Positions 42,486-50,174 of a stretch of DNA of 64,000 nt are shown here, one piece after another. A program made the position numbers and the translations under genes. Under the pieces are notes generated by a model. The model worked only from the letters and a program-made list of their open reading frames with translations, made no database searches and was not told where the DNA came from. The DNA comes from an uncultured Collinsella sp. (lineage in GTDB: Bacteria; Actinomycetota; Coriobacteriia; Coriobacteriales; Coriobacteriaceae), in contig CABUOF010000001.1 of NCBI GenBank assembly GCA_902493125.1, positions 1-64,000 of the forward strand, read 5' to 3'. Positions within the stretch are counted from its first letter, which is position 1; each line of letters opens with the position of its first letter.

Positions 42486-44054
42486 TTAGCTGGTGTGGCG
42501 CCAGCGAGGGTCGGTGAGCGTACGCGCCACGCCCAAGCCAACGGGCAGAAACGCCACGATGAGCACTGCACGCACAAACCAGCCGAGCATATTGACCGTG
42601 TCGAAGGTGCACATGTAATACATAGAGCGATAGAGATACAAGCCCGGCACCATAATGACAATCGAAGGCACCGTGAGGGCGATGCGCGGGTAGGTGAGCT
42701 TGACTTCAGCCAAGCTTGCGAGCAGCCCCGATACCAGCGCGCCGATAAACGCTGCTGCCTCGGGAGGCATTCCCGTGCTGAGGCCCAGGAAGGGAATCAT
42801 CGTCGGCGCATCGACAAGGGTCAGACGCAGGGTATTGGACACGGCGCCGATCAACCCAGCTGCCGCGGCCATCTTTACCGGGCTGTTGAACATCACCGAG
42901 AAGCCGAATACGCCAACGAAGCTCATCACCACGCGCAGGAGCGTAAGGGCAAGCGGCGAAAGGCCCAGTGGGGCAAAGTCGTCCGGCGCCAGGCCAACAC
43001 ACTCGGCAACCATCCAGCCTACGAGCGTCGCCATTACAATAATCGATACGGCATATGAAAGGCGCTCGATACCGCTTCGCATGTCAAGCTTGGCGATGTC
43101 GAGGCCTGCCGTAATGAGTGGAAAGCCGGGAATCACAAAGAGCATGGCGCCGATATAGCCTTCTTGGTGCGACATTGCCCCCGGTATGACCTGGCCAAGG
43201 CCGAGCAATGCCAGCAGATACGAAACACAAGCGAGCGCAACGCCGGTCGTCAGCGCGCTAAACTGACCAAGGCCTTGCTTGAGAATATGAGAGCGGGCAA
43301 AGTTGCCGACACCCGCGCCCACGAACGCGCATGCCATCTCAATGGGACCGCCACCAAGTAAAAAGACAAAGGCGCCACAGGCGCAGGCCGCCGCAAGGCC
43401 CTGTTGCCAAGGCGCGTAATCAGGTTTTGAACTCTCGACGGTCTTGAGCATCTCGTGATACTCGTGCACCGTGAAGCGACGACCATAGGTCTCGATTTCC
43501 TTGAGGAAACTCTCCATCATCCAAATGCGATGGGTATTGACGCCCGTTGTGGGCAAGCTGACGACCTCGTTAAAGCAGTGACCATCTTCGATGCAGGTAC
43601 ACTCAAACGACAGGAGACTTAAGTCAACGTGGATGGTCACACCGAGTACGGCGGCGACTCGATTCATGGTATCGCGTACACGCCAGGCACCCGTTCCGCT
43701 CGCGAGCATAAGCATACCGGTGCGGCAGATGATGGATGATTTATCGGTGAGCGGCGCATCGACGGCAAGTTCATCGCCTGCCGTCACGATCTGGTGCCAG
43801 TCAGTTTTCATATGGAGCGCGCCGGCACGGACACCGTGGTGCATGGGGGCTCTCGAAAGCAGCGAGTTAAGGCGCGAAGACTGTGGGGGCTCCGTTGATT
43901 CGTCCTCAACCTCATCAGCCTCTTCATCGACCAGATCAAAGGAATCAAGCGGCGCTGGCTCGCGACGGTCGATCAGCTCCTCGTCCTCATCATCAAAGTA
44001 ATTGAACTGATCGAGCATGTCCTCTTCGATTGCGCGCTCGCTCGCATCGTCCAT
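42486..44054 (-). CDS. Threonine/serine exporter family protein (ThrE-like)
   Basis: 522 residues. An acidic N-terminal region (about 1-60, Glu/Asp-rich) precedes a cytoplasmic part and about ten membrane helices. They form the two halves of a ThrE protein: the DUF1212 part (THRIWMMESFLKEIETYGRRF through VGAGVGNFARS, cited by ends) and the DUF3815 part (VSNTLRLTLVDAP to PSIVIMVPGLYLYRSM). C. glutamicum ThrE exports Thr and Ser; many bacteria split the halves into two genes, here they are fused as in ThrE. Confidence 0.88.
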   Translation of the reverse strand: MDDASERAIEEDMLDQFNYFDDEDEELIDRREPAPLDSFDLVDEEADEVEDESTEPPQSSRLNSLLSRAPMHHGVRAGALHMKTDWHQIVTAGDELAVDAPLTDKSSIICRTGMLMLASGTGAWRVRDTMNRVAAVLGVTIHVDLSLLSFECTCIEDGHCFNEVVSLPTTGVNTHRIWMMESFLKEIETYGRRFTVHEYHEMLKTVESSKPDYAPWQQGLAAACACGAFVFLLGGGPIEMACAFVGAGVGNFARSHILKQGLGQFSALTTGVALACVSYLLALLGLGQVIPGAMSHQEGYIGAMLFVIPGFPLITAGLDIAKLDMRSGIERLSYAVSIIVMATLVGWMVAECVGLAPDDFAPLGLSPLALTLLRVVMSFVGVFGFSVMFNSPVKMAAAAGLIGAVSNTLRLTLVDAPTMIPFLGLSTGMPPEAAAFIGALVSGLLASLAEVKLTYPRIALTVPSIVIMVPGLYLYRSMYYMCTFDTVNMLGWFVRAVLIVAFLPVGLGVARTLTDPRWRHTS

Positions 44055-44160
44055 CCCGGTGCTCCCTTCCTATCGACTAACCCCCATCCTAGACAGCGAC
44101 GGCTAAAGGAAACATAAAAGAGACGGCTGTCATGCGAGCCATGTTCGCAATAGCCATTGG

Positions 44161-44245
44161 GTAGTCATTGGGGACGTTCTTGAATGACTAGTCGTTTAAG
44201 AACGTCCCCAACGACTAGTCGTTTAAGAACGTCCCCAATGACTAC
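44161..44245. repeat. Nested repeat: 21-bp inverted arms with an internal 26-bp tandem
   Basis: The outer arms 44161-44181 and 44225-44245 are perfect 21-nt complements (half-site GTAGTCATTGGGGACGTTCT). Inside, a 26-nt unit beginning GACTAGTCGTTTAAGAACG occurs at 44186-44211 and 44213-44238. Together with the composite element at 44280 it fills the gene-free stretch 44055-44421. Confidence 0.7.
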
Positions 44246-44279
44246 TCCGACAACGTCGATGTATTGGCAACGCCAGCGA

Positions 44280-44418
44280 GCGGGCCGCATTTGAGACAAG
44301 GTGACGTGAAACGAAAGGGCGCTGACCTTCTGGTCGCGCCCTTGAAGTTGAACGTCAGATTGTCCAAATGCGGCCCGCGCAGCGTCGAGCCGTTGCGCGG
44401 TTCGTAGAACCGCGCAAC
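44280..44418. repeat. Composite hairpin element, copy 2
   Basis: The outer stem has 14 perfect pairs (GCGGGCCGCATTTG 44280-44293 with 44365-44378) and the inner stem AAGGGCGC/GCGCCCTT; the tip is GACC-TTCT-GGTC. The left loop holds CAAGGTGACGTGAAACGA and the right loop GAAGTTGAACGTCAGATTG, nearly identical to copy 1 at 87-183, although both stems have other sequences. A CAGCGTCGAGCC linker leads to the tail hairpin GTTGCGCGGTTC-gta-GAACCGCGCAAC (44392-44418), 3 nt from the lysS stop codon. Confidence 0.65.
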
Positions 44419-44421
44419 TAG

Positions 44422-46386
44422 TTAGTACATCTTTGCGCCGGCGGGGATGGAAGCGTCGAGCTGGATCAGGTTGAGGCGCTCCTCGCCCTCCTCCTCGTGG
44501 ATGGCGCTGATGAGCATGCCGCAGCTGGGGATACCCATCATCTTGCGCGGAGGCAGGTTGGTGATGGCGAGCAGGGTCTTGCCGACCAGGTCCTCGGGCT
44601 CATAGTATTCATGGATGCCGGAGAGAATGGTACGGTCAGTGCCGGTACCGTCATCGAGCGTAAAGTTCAGCAGCTTCTTGGACTTCTTGACGGCCTCGCA
44701 TGCCTTGACCTTCACGGCGCGGAAGTCGCTCTTAGAGAAGGTATCGAAGTCGACGAACTCCTCAAACAGCGGCTCGACGGCAATCTTGGAATAATCGACC
44801 GTGGGCTTGAGGGGCTTGACGAAGGGGCTCGCGGTGTTGCCGGCCTCGGCAGCCTTGGCAGCAGCGGCACCGGACTGGAAACCCTTCTCGGGCTTCATGT
44901 GCGGGAACAGCAGCACGTCGCGGATGGAAGCCTGGTTGGTGAGCAGCATGACCACGCGGTCGATACCGATGCCAATGCCGCCCGCGGGAGGCATACCGTA
45001 CTCGAGGGCGCGCACGTAATCCTCGTCGTACTCCATGGCCTCGTCGTCGCCGCCGGCCTTCTCGGCCATCTGGGCAGCGAAGCGCTCGGCCTGGTCGACC
45101 GGGTCGTTGAGCTCGGAGAACGCGTTCGCGTACTCGTGGCCGGCGATGACCAGCTCAAAGCGATGGGTCAGGCGCGGGTCATCCTCAAAGCGCTTGGCAA
45201 GCGGGCTAACCTCGATGGGGTAATCGCACACGAAGGTAGGGTTGACGATGGTGTCCTCGCCCAGCTCGTCATAGATCTCGGCGATGATCTTGCCGGCGGG
45301 CCACTCGGGCTTGATCTCCAGGCCCTTCTCGCGTGCGGCGGCAGCAAGCTCCTCAACCGGCGTGTCGATGGTGACCTGCTTACCAATCACGTCAGAGACG
45401 ATGTCGGTCATGGGACGGCTGGCCCACTCACCAGAAAGGTCGATGGTCTGGCCCTGGTACTCAATAACCTCGGGGTTGCCGATAGCCTTGTTAGCGGCCT
45501 TAATGACACCCTGGGCGAGCGCCTTCATGCCCTCGAGATCGGAGAAGGCGCGGTAGGCCTCCATCGTGGTGAACTCGGGATTATGGGTAAGGTCCATGCC
45601 CTCGTTGCGGAAGATACGACCGATTTCGAACACGCGCTCAAAGCCACCGACGATGCAGCGCTTGAGGTGCAGCTCGGTGGCAATACGCAGGTAGCACTCC
45701 TGATCGAGAGCGTTGAAGTGCGTGATGAACGGCTTAGCCGTAGCGCCACCCTGGATGGTCTGCAGGATGGGGGTCTCGACCTCCATGTAGCCGTCGGACT
45801 CCATAAAGCGACGGAAGGTGGAGAGGATCTGCGAGCGCTTGCGGAAGGTCTCGCGAACATCGTCGTTGGCAATGAGGTCGACGTAACGCTGACGATAACG
45901 GGTCTCCTTGTCGGAGAGGCCGTGGAACTTCTCGGGCAGCGGGCGAACGGCCTTGGACAGCAGCGTCGCGCTCTTGGGAGCGACGGAAAGCTGGCCGCGC
46001 TTGGTGCGCACGACCACGCCGGTCACGCCCAGGATATCGCCCAAGTCGAGGGCCTTGAGCGTGCTCCAGGCTGCCTCGTCCATGTCGTTAATACGGCAGA
46101 ACAGCTGAATCTCGCCAGTCGCGTCGCGGACGACGATGAACATGATCTTGCCCTGACCGCGCTTGGCAACCACGCGGCCGCCGATCTTTACGACGTCCTC
46201 GGTGTCCTCGCCATCGGCAAGCTCGGCATACTTAGCCTCGATGTCGGCAACGTAGTCCTCGATCTCGGAGTGCTCGGGGTACGGATTCTGGCCCGCCTCG
46301 AACAGGGAGGCGCGCTTGGCCAGGCGGGTGGCGCGCTCGTCGTTGAGCGTCGATGCCTGATCGGCGGCGTTCTGGTTCTCTGCCAT
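44422..46386 (-). CDS. lysS: Lysyl-tRNA synthetase (class II) with C-terminal tRNA-binding domain
   Basis: 654 residues, about 150 more than usual. Residues 1-500 are a normal LysRS: OB-fold anticodon domain (VVKIGGRVVAKRGQGKIMF), motif 2 (RIFRNEGMDLTHNPEFT) and motif 3 (GGIGIGIDRVVMLLTN). After a linker, residues about 545-654 are an EMAPII/Trbp111-like domain: FSKSDFRAVKVKACEAVKKS, LLNFTLDDG, LPPRKMMGIPSCGML. Such domains occur on MetRS or PheRS and raise tRNA affinity. There is no stop codon or frameshift between the parts. A terminator separates it from greA upstream. Confidence 0.95.
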   Translation of the reverse strand: MAENQNAADQASTLNDERATRLAKRASLFEAGQNPYPEHSEIEDYVADIEAKYAELADGEDTEDVVKIGGRVVAKRGQGKIMFIVVRDATGEIQLFCRINDMDEAAWSTLKALDLGDILGVTGVVVRTKRGQLSVAPKSATLLSKAVRPLPEKFHGLSDKETRYRQRYVDLIANDDVRETFRKRSQILSTFRRFMESDGYMEVETPILQTIQGGATAKPFITHFNALDQECYLRIATELHLKRCIVGGFERVFEIGRIFRNEGMDLTHNPEFTTMEAYRAFSDLEGMKALAQGVIKAANKAIGNPEVIEYQGQTIDLSGEWASRPMTDIVSDVIGKQVTIDTPVEELAAAAREKGLEIKPEWPAGKIIAEIYDELGEDTIVNPTFVCDYPIEVSPLAKRFEDDPRLTHRFELVIAGHEYANAFSELNDPVDQAERFAAQMAEKAGGDDEAMEYDEDYVRALEYGMPPAGGIGIGIDRVVMLLTNQASIRDVLLFPHMKPEKGFQSGAAAAKAAEAGNTASPFVKPLKPTVDYSKIAVEPLFEEFVDFDTFSKSDFRAVKVKACEAVKKSKKLLNFTLDDGTGTDRTILSGIHEYYEPEDLVGKTLLAITNLPPRKMMGIPSCGMLISAIHEEEGEERLNLIQLDASIPAGAKMY

Positions 46387-46401
46387 AAGTTAGCTCCTCA
46401 A

Positions 46402-46440
46402 ACTAAAACGCTCCCCAGGATTCGGTCCCAGGGAGCGAAA
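46402..46440 (-). terminator. Terminator between greA and lysS
   Basis: On the minus strand CGCTCCCTGGGA pairs with TCCTGGGGAGCG, followed by TTTTAG. Confidence 0.75.
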
Positions 46441-46465
46441 ACATACCTTTACGCGGGACCGTGGT

Positions 46466-46936
46466 CTAGCGTGCGATCTTGGCGATGGTGTAGATGCGGG
46501 TCTTGCCGGAAGGCGTAACGACCTCGACGGAGTCGCCCTCGCCATGACCAATGATGGCGTGGCCGACCGGAGACTCGTTGGAGATCTTGTGCTCGAGCGA
46601 GTTGGTCTCGGTGGTACCGACAAGCGTGACCTCCATGACCTCACCGTTGGGATCAATCAACGAAACGGTGGAACCAATGGAGACGGTCAGATCACCCGTG
46701 GTGGCAGCAACCTGGGCGTTGGCGAGAATAGCCTGAATCTCGGCGATGCGAGCAGCATTCTGGGCCTGCTTGTCCTTGGCGGCATCGTACTCGGAGTTCT
46801 CCGAAAGGTCGCCGAACGCGCGAGCTTCCTTGATGTCCTCGACGATCTCCTTGGCGTAATCGCCCTCACGCCAAGCGAGCTCCTCGACGAGCTTCTGGCG
46901 GCCCTCAGCGGTCAGTACGATCTGGCTTGCGTCCAT
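46466..46936 (-). CDS. greA: Transcription elongation factor GreA
   Basis: 156 residues. The N-terminal coiled coil (EGRQKLVEELAWREGDYAKE to QAILANAQV, cited by ends) contains the acidic tip DLSENSEYDAAKD that enters the polymerase secondary channel. The C-terminal FKBP-like domain ends SPVGHAIIGHGEGDSVEV. It rescues backtracked RNA polymerase by stimulating transcript cleavage. A good promoter lies at 46950. Confidence 0.96.
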   Translation of the reverse strand: MDASQIVLTAEGRQKLVEELAWREGDYAKEIVEDIKEARAFGDLSENSEYDAAKDKQAQNAARIAEIQAILANAQVAATTGDLTVSIGSTVSLIDPNGEVMEVTLVGTTETNSLEHKISNESPVGHAIIGHGEGDSVEVVTPSGKTRIYTIAKIAR

Positions 46937-46949
46937 ACGGATATCTCCC

Positions 46950-46977
46950 CAACTATGATGTAACGATCAACTGTCAA
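46950..46977 (-). promoter_or_regulatory. Promoter of greA
   Basis: Minus-strand TTGACA (46972-46977), a 16-nt spacer and TAGTTG (46950-46955), just before GGGGAGAT and the greA start. Confidence 0.55.
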
Positions 46978-46983
46978 CAAAAA

Positions 46984-47020
46984 CGAAAAAGACCGGCTAG
47001 CCTGCGGGCAAGCCGGTCAG
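46984..47020 (-). terminator. Terminator of tatA
   Basis: GACCGGCT pairs with AGCCGGTC (46991-46998, 47011-47018); on the minus strand TTTTTCGTTTTT follows. It sits between tatA and the greA promoter. Confidence 0.88.
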
Positions 47021-47043
47021 GTGCTCACCCCAAAGGGATGGGA

Positions 47044-47319
47044 CTACTCTGCGTCCGCGTCGCTGTCCTCTGCCTTCTTTTGCTTGGCAGCAGCGAGCTT
47101 GGCCTCGAGCTCTGCGATCTCCTTGTCCTCCTTGGACTCCTCGACCACAACGTCCTCGGCCTGCTTGGTTTCGCCCTTATCGTCGCCCTCCATACCCTCG
47201 CGGATATTCTTGACGGTAGAGCCGAGGGACTTACCGAGCTTCGGCAGGTTCTTAGGCCCAAAGATAATCAGGACAACAACGAGAATAATGATGAGCTCAG
47301 GAGCCCTCAGTCCAAACAT
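47044..47319 (-). CDS. tatA: Twin-arginine translocase subunit TatA
   Basis: 91 residues. One N-terminal membrane helix ([20 protein letters not shown]) is followed by an amphipathic helix ([15 protein letters not shown]) and a charged coiled tail rich in Glu and Lys, the TatA/E architecture; the FG hinge is present. MFGLRAPEL at 47319 has TGGAGG upstream. tatB and tatC are not in the window, so this may be a minimal TatA-TatC system. A palindrome ACCGCGGGTATCGCGGT lies about 45 nt upstream. Confidence 0.92.
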   Translation of the reverse strand: MFGLRAPELIIILVVVLIIFGPKNLPKLGKSLGSTVKNIREGMEGDDKGETKQAEDVVVEESKEDKEIAELEAKLAAAKQKKAEDSDADAE

Positions 47320-47392
47320 GTAGACCTCCACAATACAGCGAGACAAGCTCGAATGAGTATACCGCGGGTATCGCGGTATCACAACAATAGCT

Positions 47393-47422
47393 AAAAAAAG
47401 GGACCGCAAGAAGCGGTCCCTC
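47393..47422 (-). terminator. Terminator of tRNA-Pro
   Basis: GGGACCGC pairs with GCGGTCCC over AAGAA; on the minus strand seven T residues follow. Confidence 0.92.
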
Positions 47423-47431
47423 CTCATGCTC

Positions 47432-47508
47432 TGGTCGGGTTGACTGGATTTGAACCAGCGACCCCTGCGTCCCGAACGCAGTGCTCTACCAAACTGAGCC
47501 ACAACCCG
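47432..47508 (-). tRNA. trnP: tRNA-Pro (anticodon CGG)
   Basis: Acceptor CGGGTTG/CAACCCG, anticodon stem CTGCG/CGCAG with loop TTCGGGA giving CGG; 3' CCA encoded. Confidence 0.96.
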
Positions 47509-47557
47509 TTAGCTCGACTATAGTAACAAAGATTTTCGCCGCGTGCTAGAGAAATTT

Positions 47558-48454
47558 TTATTTCTTTGGCGCGTCGATTTGAACCGTGTTGGGAATAAGC
47601 TCAGTCGCGCAGGCCCACCAGCCATTTTGCTGGGCAGCATCGGCAAGCCTTTCGGCCGTGGCAGCGGTGTCGCAAATGGCAAACGAGCAGGCACCCGATC
47701 CGCACACATCTACAGCAACGGTTCCGTCCTGTTTACGCAGCCAGTCGAGGACCGTTTGAATCTGCGACTCCATCTGTGCGGAAATGACACCAAGGTTGTT
47801 ATGGATGAGTGCATATGCCGTCTCGGCATCACCAGCACGCAAGGCAGAAGCTATCGCGCCGGGCTTGTCCGCAGGCACCGGGGCCTCGTCAAAACGTCGA
47901 TAGGCTTCAATTGTCGAAACGCTTGCCTCGCGCGGCTTGACCAGCACGACGGGCGTCGCAGGCAGCGCGGGGTACTCAGTTGCCAGCACGTCTCCCCCAC
48001 CTACGTAGAACGCAGGACTCGCGTGCAAAAAGAACGGGACGTCAGCACCAATGCCCCGCGCAATATCGTCGAGCGCTGGGTCGGTGCGATCAATGCCCCA
48101 GAGCTCTGCCAAGGCGACAATGACCGCGGCCGCATCCGTCGAGGGGCCGCCCAAGCCGGCGCACAATGGAATGCGCTTCTCAATCGTCACGCAGACGTTT
48201 GCCTCGCGACCATAATGCTCGGCCATAGCAACCGCAGCCCGATACGCCGTATTCTTTTGCATGGGAAAATCTGATGCCGGAACCGTCTGGACGGTCAGCG
48301 CCTGCGACGGCGCGACCGTCACGGTATCGGAAAGACCGACGGCCGCCATCAGGGAATCGACCCTGTGGTAGCCGCGGTCATCGCGCTCGGTATGAACCCC
48401 CAGGTAGAGGTTAATCTTTGCCGGCGCGGAAAGAGTCAGGGACCGATCGGTCAC
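47558..48454 (-). CDS. ispE: 4-diphosphocytidyl-2-C-methyl-D-erythritol kinase
   Basis: 298 residues, GHMP kinase family. SAPAKINLYLGV opens the fold; the ATP loop is PLCAGLGGPSTDAAA (usual LGGGSSDAA has Gly-Pro here); the C-terminal VCGSGACSFAI is the third motif. It phosphorylates CDP-methylerythritol in the MEP pathway, the step between ispD and ispF at 26 kb. It follows veg by 2 nt, the same pairing as in B. subtilis. Confidence 0.94.
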   Translation of the reverse strand: MTDRSLTLSAPAKINLYLGVHTERDDRGYHRVDSLMAAVGLSDTVTVAPSQALTVQTVPASDFPMQKNTAYRAAVAMAEHYGREANVCVTIEKRIPLCAGLGGPSTDAAAVIVALAELWGIDRTDPALDDIARGIGADVPFFLHASPAFYVGGGDVLATEYPALPATPVVLVKPREASVSTIEAYRRFDEAPVPADKPGAIASALRAGDAETAYALIHNNLGVISAQMESQIQTVLDWLRKQDGTVAVDVCGSGACSFAICDTAATAERLADAAQQNGWWACATELIPNTVQIDAPKK

Positions 48455-48456
48455 CG

Positions 48457-48753
48457 TTAATGCTCCTCGAGCTGATTGCCGAGCGGGGTAAAGATATGCT
48501 CGCCGCTCTCGGGGTCGAACAGCTCGACCTGGCCGGTGAGGACATCGATGTACTGGTAGGACTGACGCGACTTGCGGCCGCGACGCTCGTCAACCTCGAC
48601 AATGAAGACGGCCGGGTGGACGCTCTTGATGGTGCCCATGCGCTCGACGACGCGGGTACGGCCCATGTTGGCCTTCACCTTGACGCGATCGCCCACCATA
48701 TCGGTCAGCTTCTCGTGGATGTCGTCGACGTGATTGACTTCCATCTCTTCCAT
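48457..48753 (-). CDS. veg: Veg family protein
   Basis: 98 residues. VGDRVKVKANMGRTRVVERMG, cited by its start VGDRVKVKANMGR, then IKSVHPAVFIVEVDER and SYQYIDVLTGQVELFD match Veg (DUF1021), a small protein linked to biofilm and cell-wall phenotypes in Bacillus. ATG 48753 fits TGGAGG at 8 nt better than two other ATGs in frame. It lies directly upstream of ispE. Confidence 0.9.
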   Translation of the reverse strand: MEEMEVNHVDDIHEKLTDMVGDRVKVKANMGRTRVVERMGTIKSVHPAVFIVEVDERRGRKSRQSYQYIDVLTGQVELFDPESGEHIFTPLGNQLEEH

Positions 48754-48820
48754 GAACAGGGCCTCCAGAAGGTGCAATTCAAAAAGGGGACAATACCCCT
48801 AAGATAGACAAAACTCTAAT

Positions 48821-48850
48821 ACTATAGCACCCTGTTGTGGCCATACGCAA
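48821..48850 (-). promoter_or_regulatory. Promoter of veg-ispE
   Basis: Minus-strand TTGCGT (48845-48850), an 18-nt spacer and TATAGT (48821-48826), 68 nt before the veg start. Confidence 0.55.
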
Positions 48851-48908
48851 GTAGCTAAAAAAGCCCGGTCTCGAATACGTACCAGACGACAACCTCGCAT
48901 GACCAGTT

Positions 48909-48936
48909 GTTACGCGGTTTGGTAAAACCGCGTAAC
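48909..48936. repeat. Stop-codon hairpin of the GTTACGCGG type
   Basis: GTTACGCGGTTT, loop GGTA, AAACCGCGTAAC: 12 perfect pairs touching the dtd stop codon (48937-48939). The same design with other G/C order occurs at 245-272, 197-225 and 44392-44418. Here it occurs without the larger composite element. Confidence 0.7.
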
Positions 48937-49383
48937 CTAAAGGTTGTCGGTGTCCAAGACGATGGTGAATGGGCCGTCGTTGACCAGGTCGACCTTCATG
49001 TCGGCGCCAAAGATACCGTGCGCCACATGCTCAACGTCCTCGTGCACAAGCGTCAGGAAGTACTCGTAGAGCTCGTTGGCAACATCGGGTGCGCCGGCAT
49101 CCGTAAACGATGGGCGGCGACCGTGGCGGCAGTCGGCGAACAGCGTGAACTGCGACACCACGAGCACCTCGCCGTCGACATCGGCAAGTGCCAGATTGGT
49201 CTTGCCGTTCTCGTCCTCGTTGATACGCAGCCCGCGGAGCTTGCCCCACAGCTTGTCGGCCTCGGCACGCGTATCGCCATGGCCCACACCCAGCAGCACC
49301 AGGTAGCCGCGTCCAATGCGGCCCACGCACTCGCCGTCGACCGTCACGCCGGCGTTGAGCACGCGCTGCACCACCGCACGCAT
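48937..49383 (-). CDS. dtd: D-aminoacyl-tRNA deacylase
   Basis: 148 residues. [18 protein letters not shown] opens the family; the active-site [17 protein letters not shown] (Gln and Thr) and the [14 protein letters not shown]-terminus are present (the usual GPVT reads GPFT). It removes D-amino acids from tRNA. It starts 3 nt after rdgB in the murI-rph-rdgB-dtd cluster. Confidence 0.94.
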   Translation of the reverse strand: MRAVVQRVLNAGVTVDGECVGRIGRGYLVLLGVGHGDTRAEADKLWGKLRGLRINEDENGKTNLALADVDGEVLVVSQFTLFADCRHGRRPSFTDAGAPDVANELYEYFLTLVHEDVEHVAHGIFGADMKVDLVNDGPFTIVLDTDNL

Positions 49384-49386
49384 GGC

Positions 49387-50028
49387 CTACTCCTCGCCCG
49401 TCAGCTTGGCGGACAGATGCTCGAGCGCGTGGAAACGATGGCTGATGGCGTTCTTCTCGTCAGCCGTCAGCTCGGCCATGGTCTTGCCCGGCGTGTCGAC
49501 CGGCAGGAACAGCGGGTCATAGCCAAAACCATGGTCGCCGCGGCCCTCGTGCGCGATAACGCCCTCGCAGGCGCCCTCGCCATAGGTAACCAGACCGTCC
49601 GTGTCGATGAGCGCGACGACGCTCATAAAGCGCGCGGTGCGGTCCTCATCTGCCACGCCTTCCAGGTTAACGAGAAGCTTGGCGTTGTTGGCGGCATCGT
49701 CGCCGTGCACGCCCGCATAGCGCGCGCTATACACACCGGGCTCACCGTCCAGCGCGTCGACGACCAAGCCCGAATCGTCGGCAATGGCCATAAGGCCCGT
49801 CTCCTCAACCGCGGCTTGGGCCTTGATGATGGCGTTCTCCAAAAACGTCGTGCCGTTTTCCTCGGGATCCTCAAAATCACCCAGCTGGCCGAGCGCCACA
49901 AAGCGCACCTCGGGCATGACCTTGCCCAAAATGGCCTCGATCTCGGTGAGCTTATGAGCGTTTCCGGTTGCCACGACGATGGTCGCCGCCGGGTCGAGGG
50001 TGTCGATGTCAATCTTCTCAAGTGCCAT
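49387..50028 (-). CDS. rdgB: Non-canonical purine NTP pyrophosphatase (RdgB/HAM1)
   Basis: 213 residues. IVVATGNAHKLTEIEAIL is the substrate loop; ENAIIKAQAA, ADDSGLVVDALDGEPGVYSA and FGYDPLFLPVD are the remaining signatures. It hydrolyses dITP and XTP to keep them out of DNA. ATG 50028 follows GGAGGCCAGTC. It lies downstream of rph and upstream of dtd. Confidence 0.95.
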   Translation of the reverse strand: MALEKIDIDTLDPAATIVVATGNAHKLTEIEAILGKVMPEVRFVALGQLGDFEDPEENGTTFLENAIIKAQAAVEETGLMAIADDSGLVVDALDGEPGVYSARYAGVHGDDAANNAKLLVNLEGVADEDRTARFMSVVALIDTDGLVTYGEGACEGVIAHEGRGDHGFGYDPLFLPVDTPGKTMAELTADEKNAISHRFHALEHLSAKLTGEE

Positions 50029-50128
50029 GACTGGCCTCCTTGTCTCTATAGCAATGCCGAGTTGAGGACGACGAGGACTTCGGTCTCTCTCCCGTCTCAA
50101 TCAACGGCAGTCTTATACTTCGACGTTT

Positions 50129-50174
50129 TCCCAGATAAAACCTGCCAAAATTAACATCCCTTTTTGGCAGGTTA
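50129..50174 (-). repeat. Stop-codon-abutting palindrome, copy 2 (terminator of rph)
   Basis: Read on the minus strand: CCTGCCAAAA, AGGGATGTTAA, TTTTGGCAGG, then TTTTATCTGGG. It begins in the rph stop codon and is nearly the same sequence as the plus-strand copy at 7668-7712. The T-rich end suits a terminator. Confidence 0.7.
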
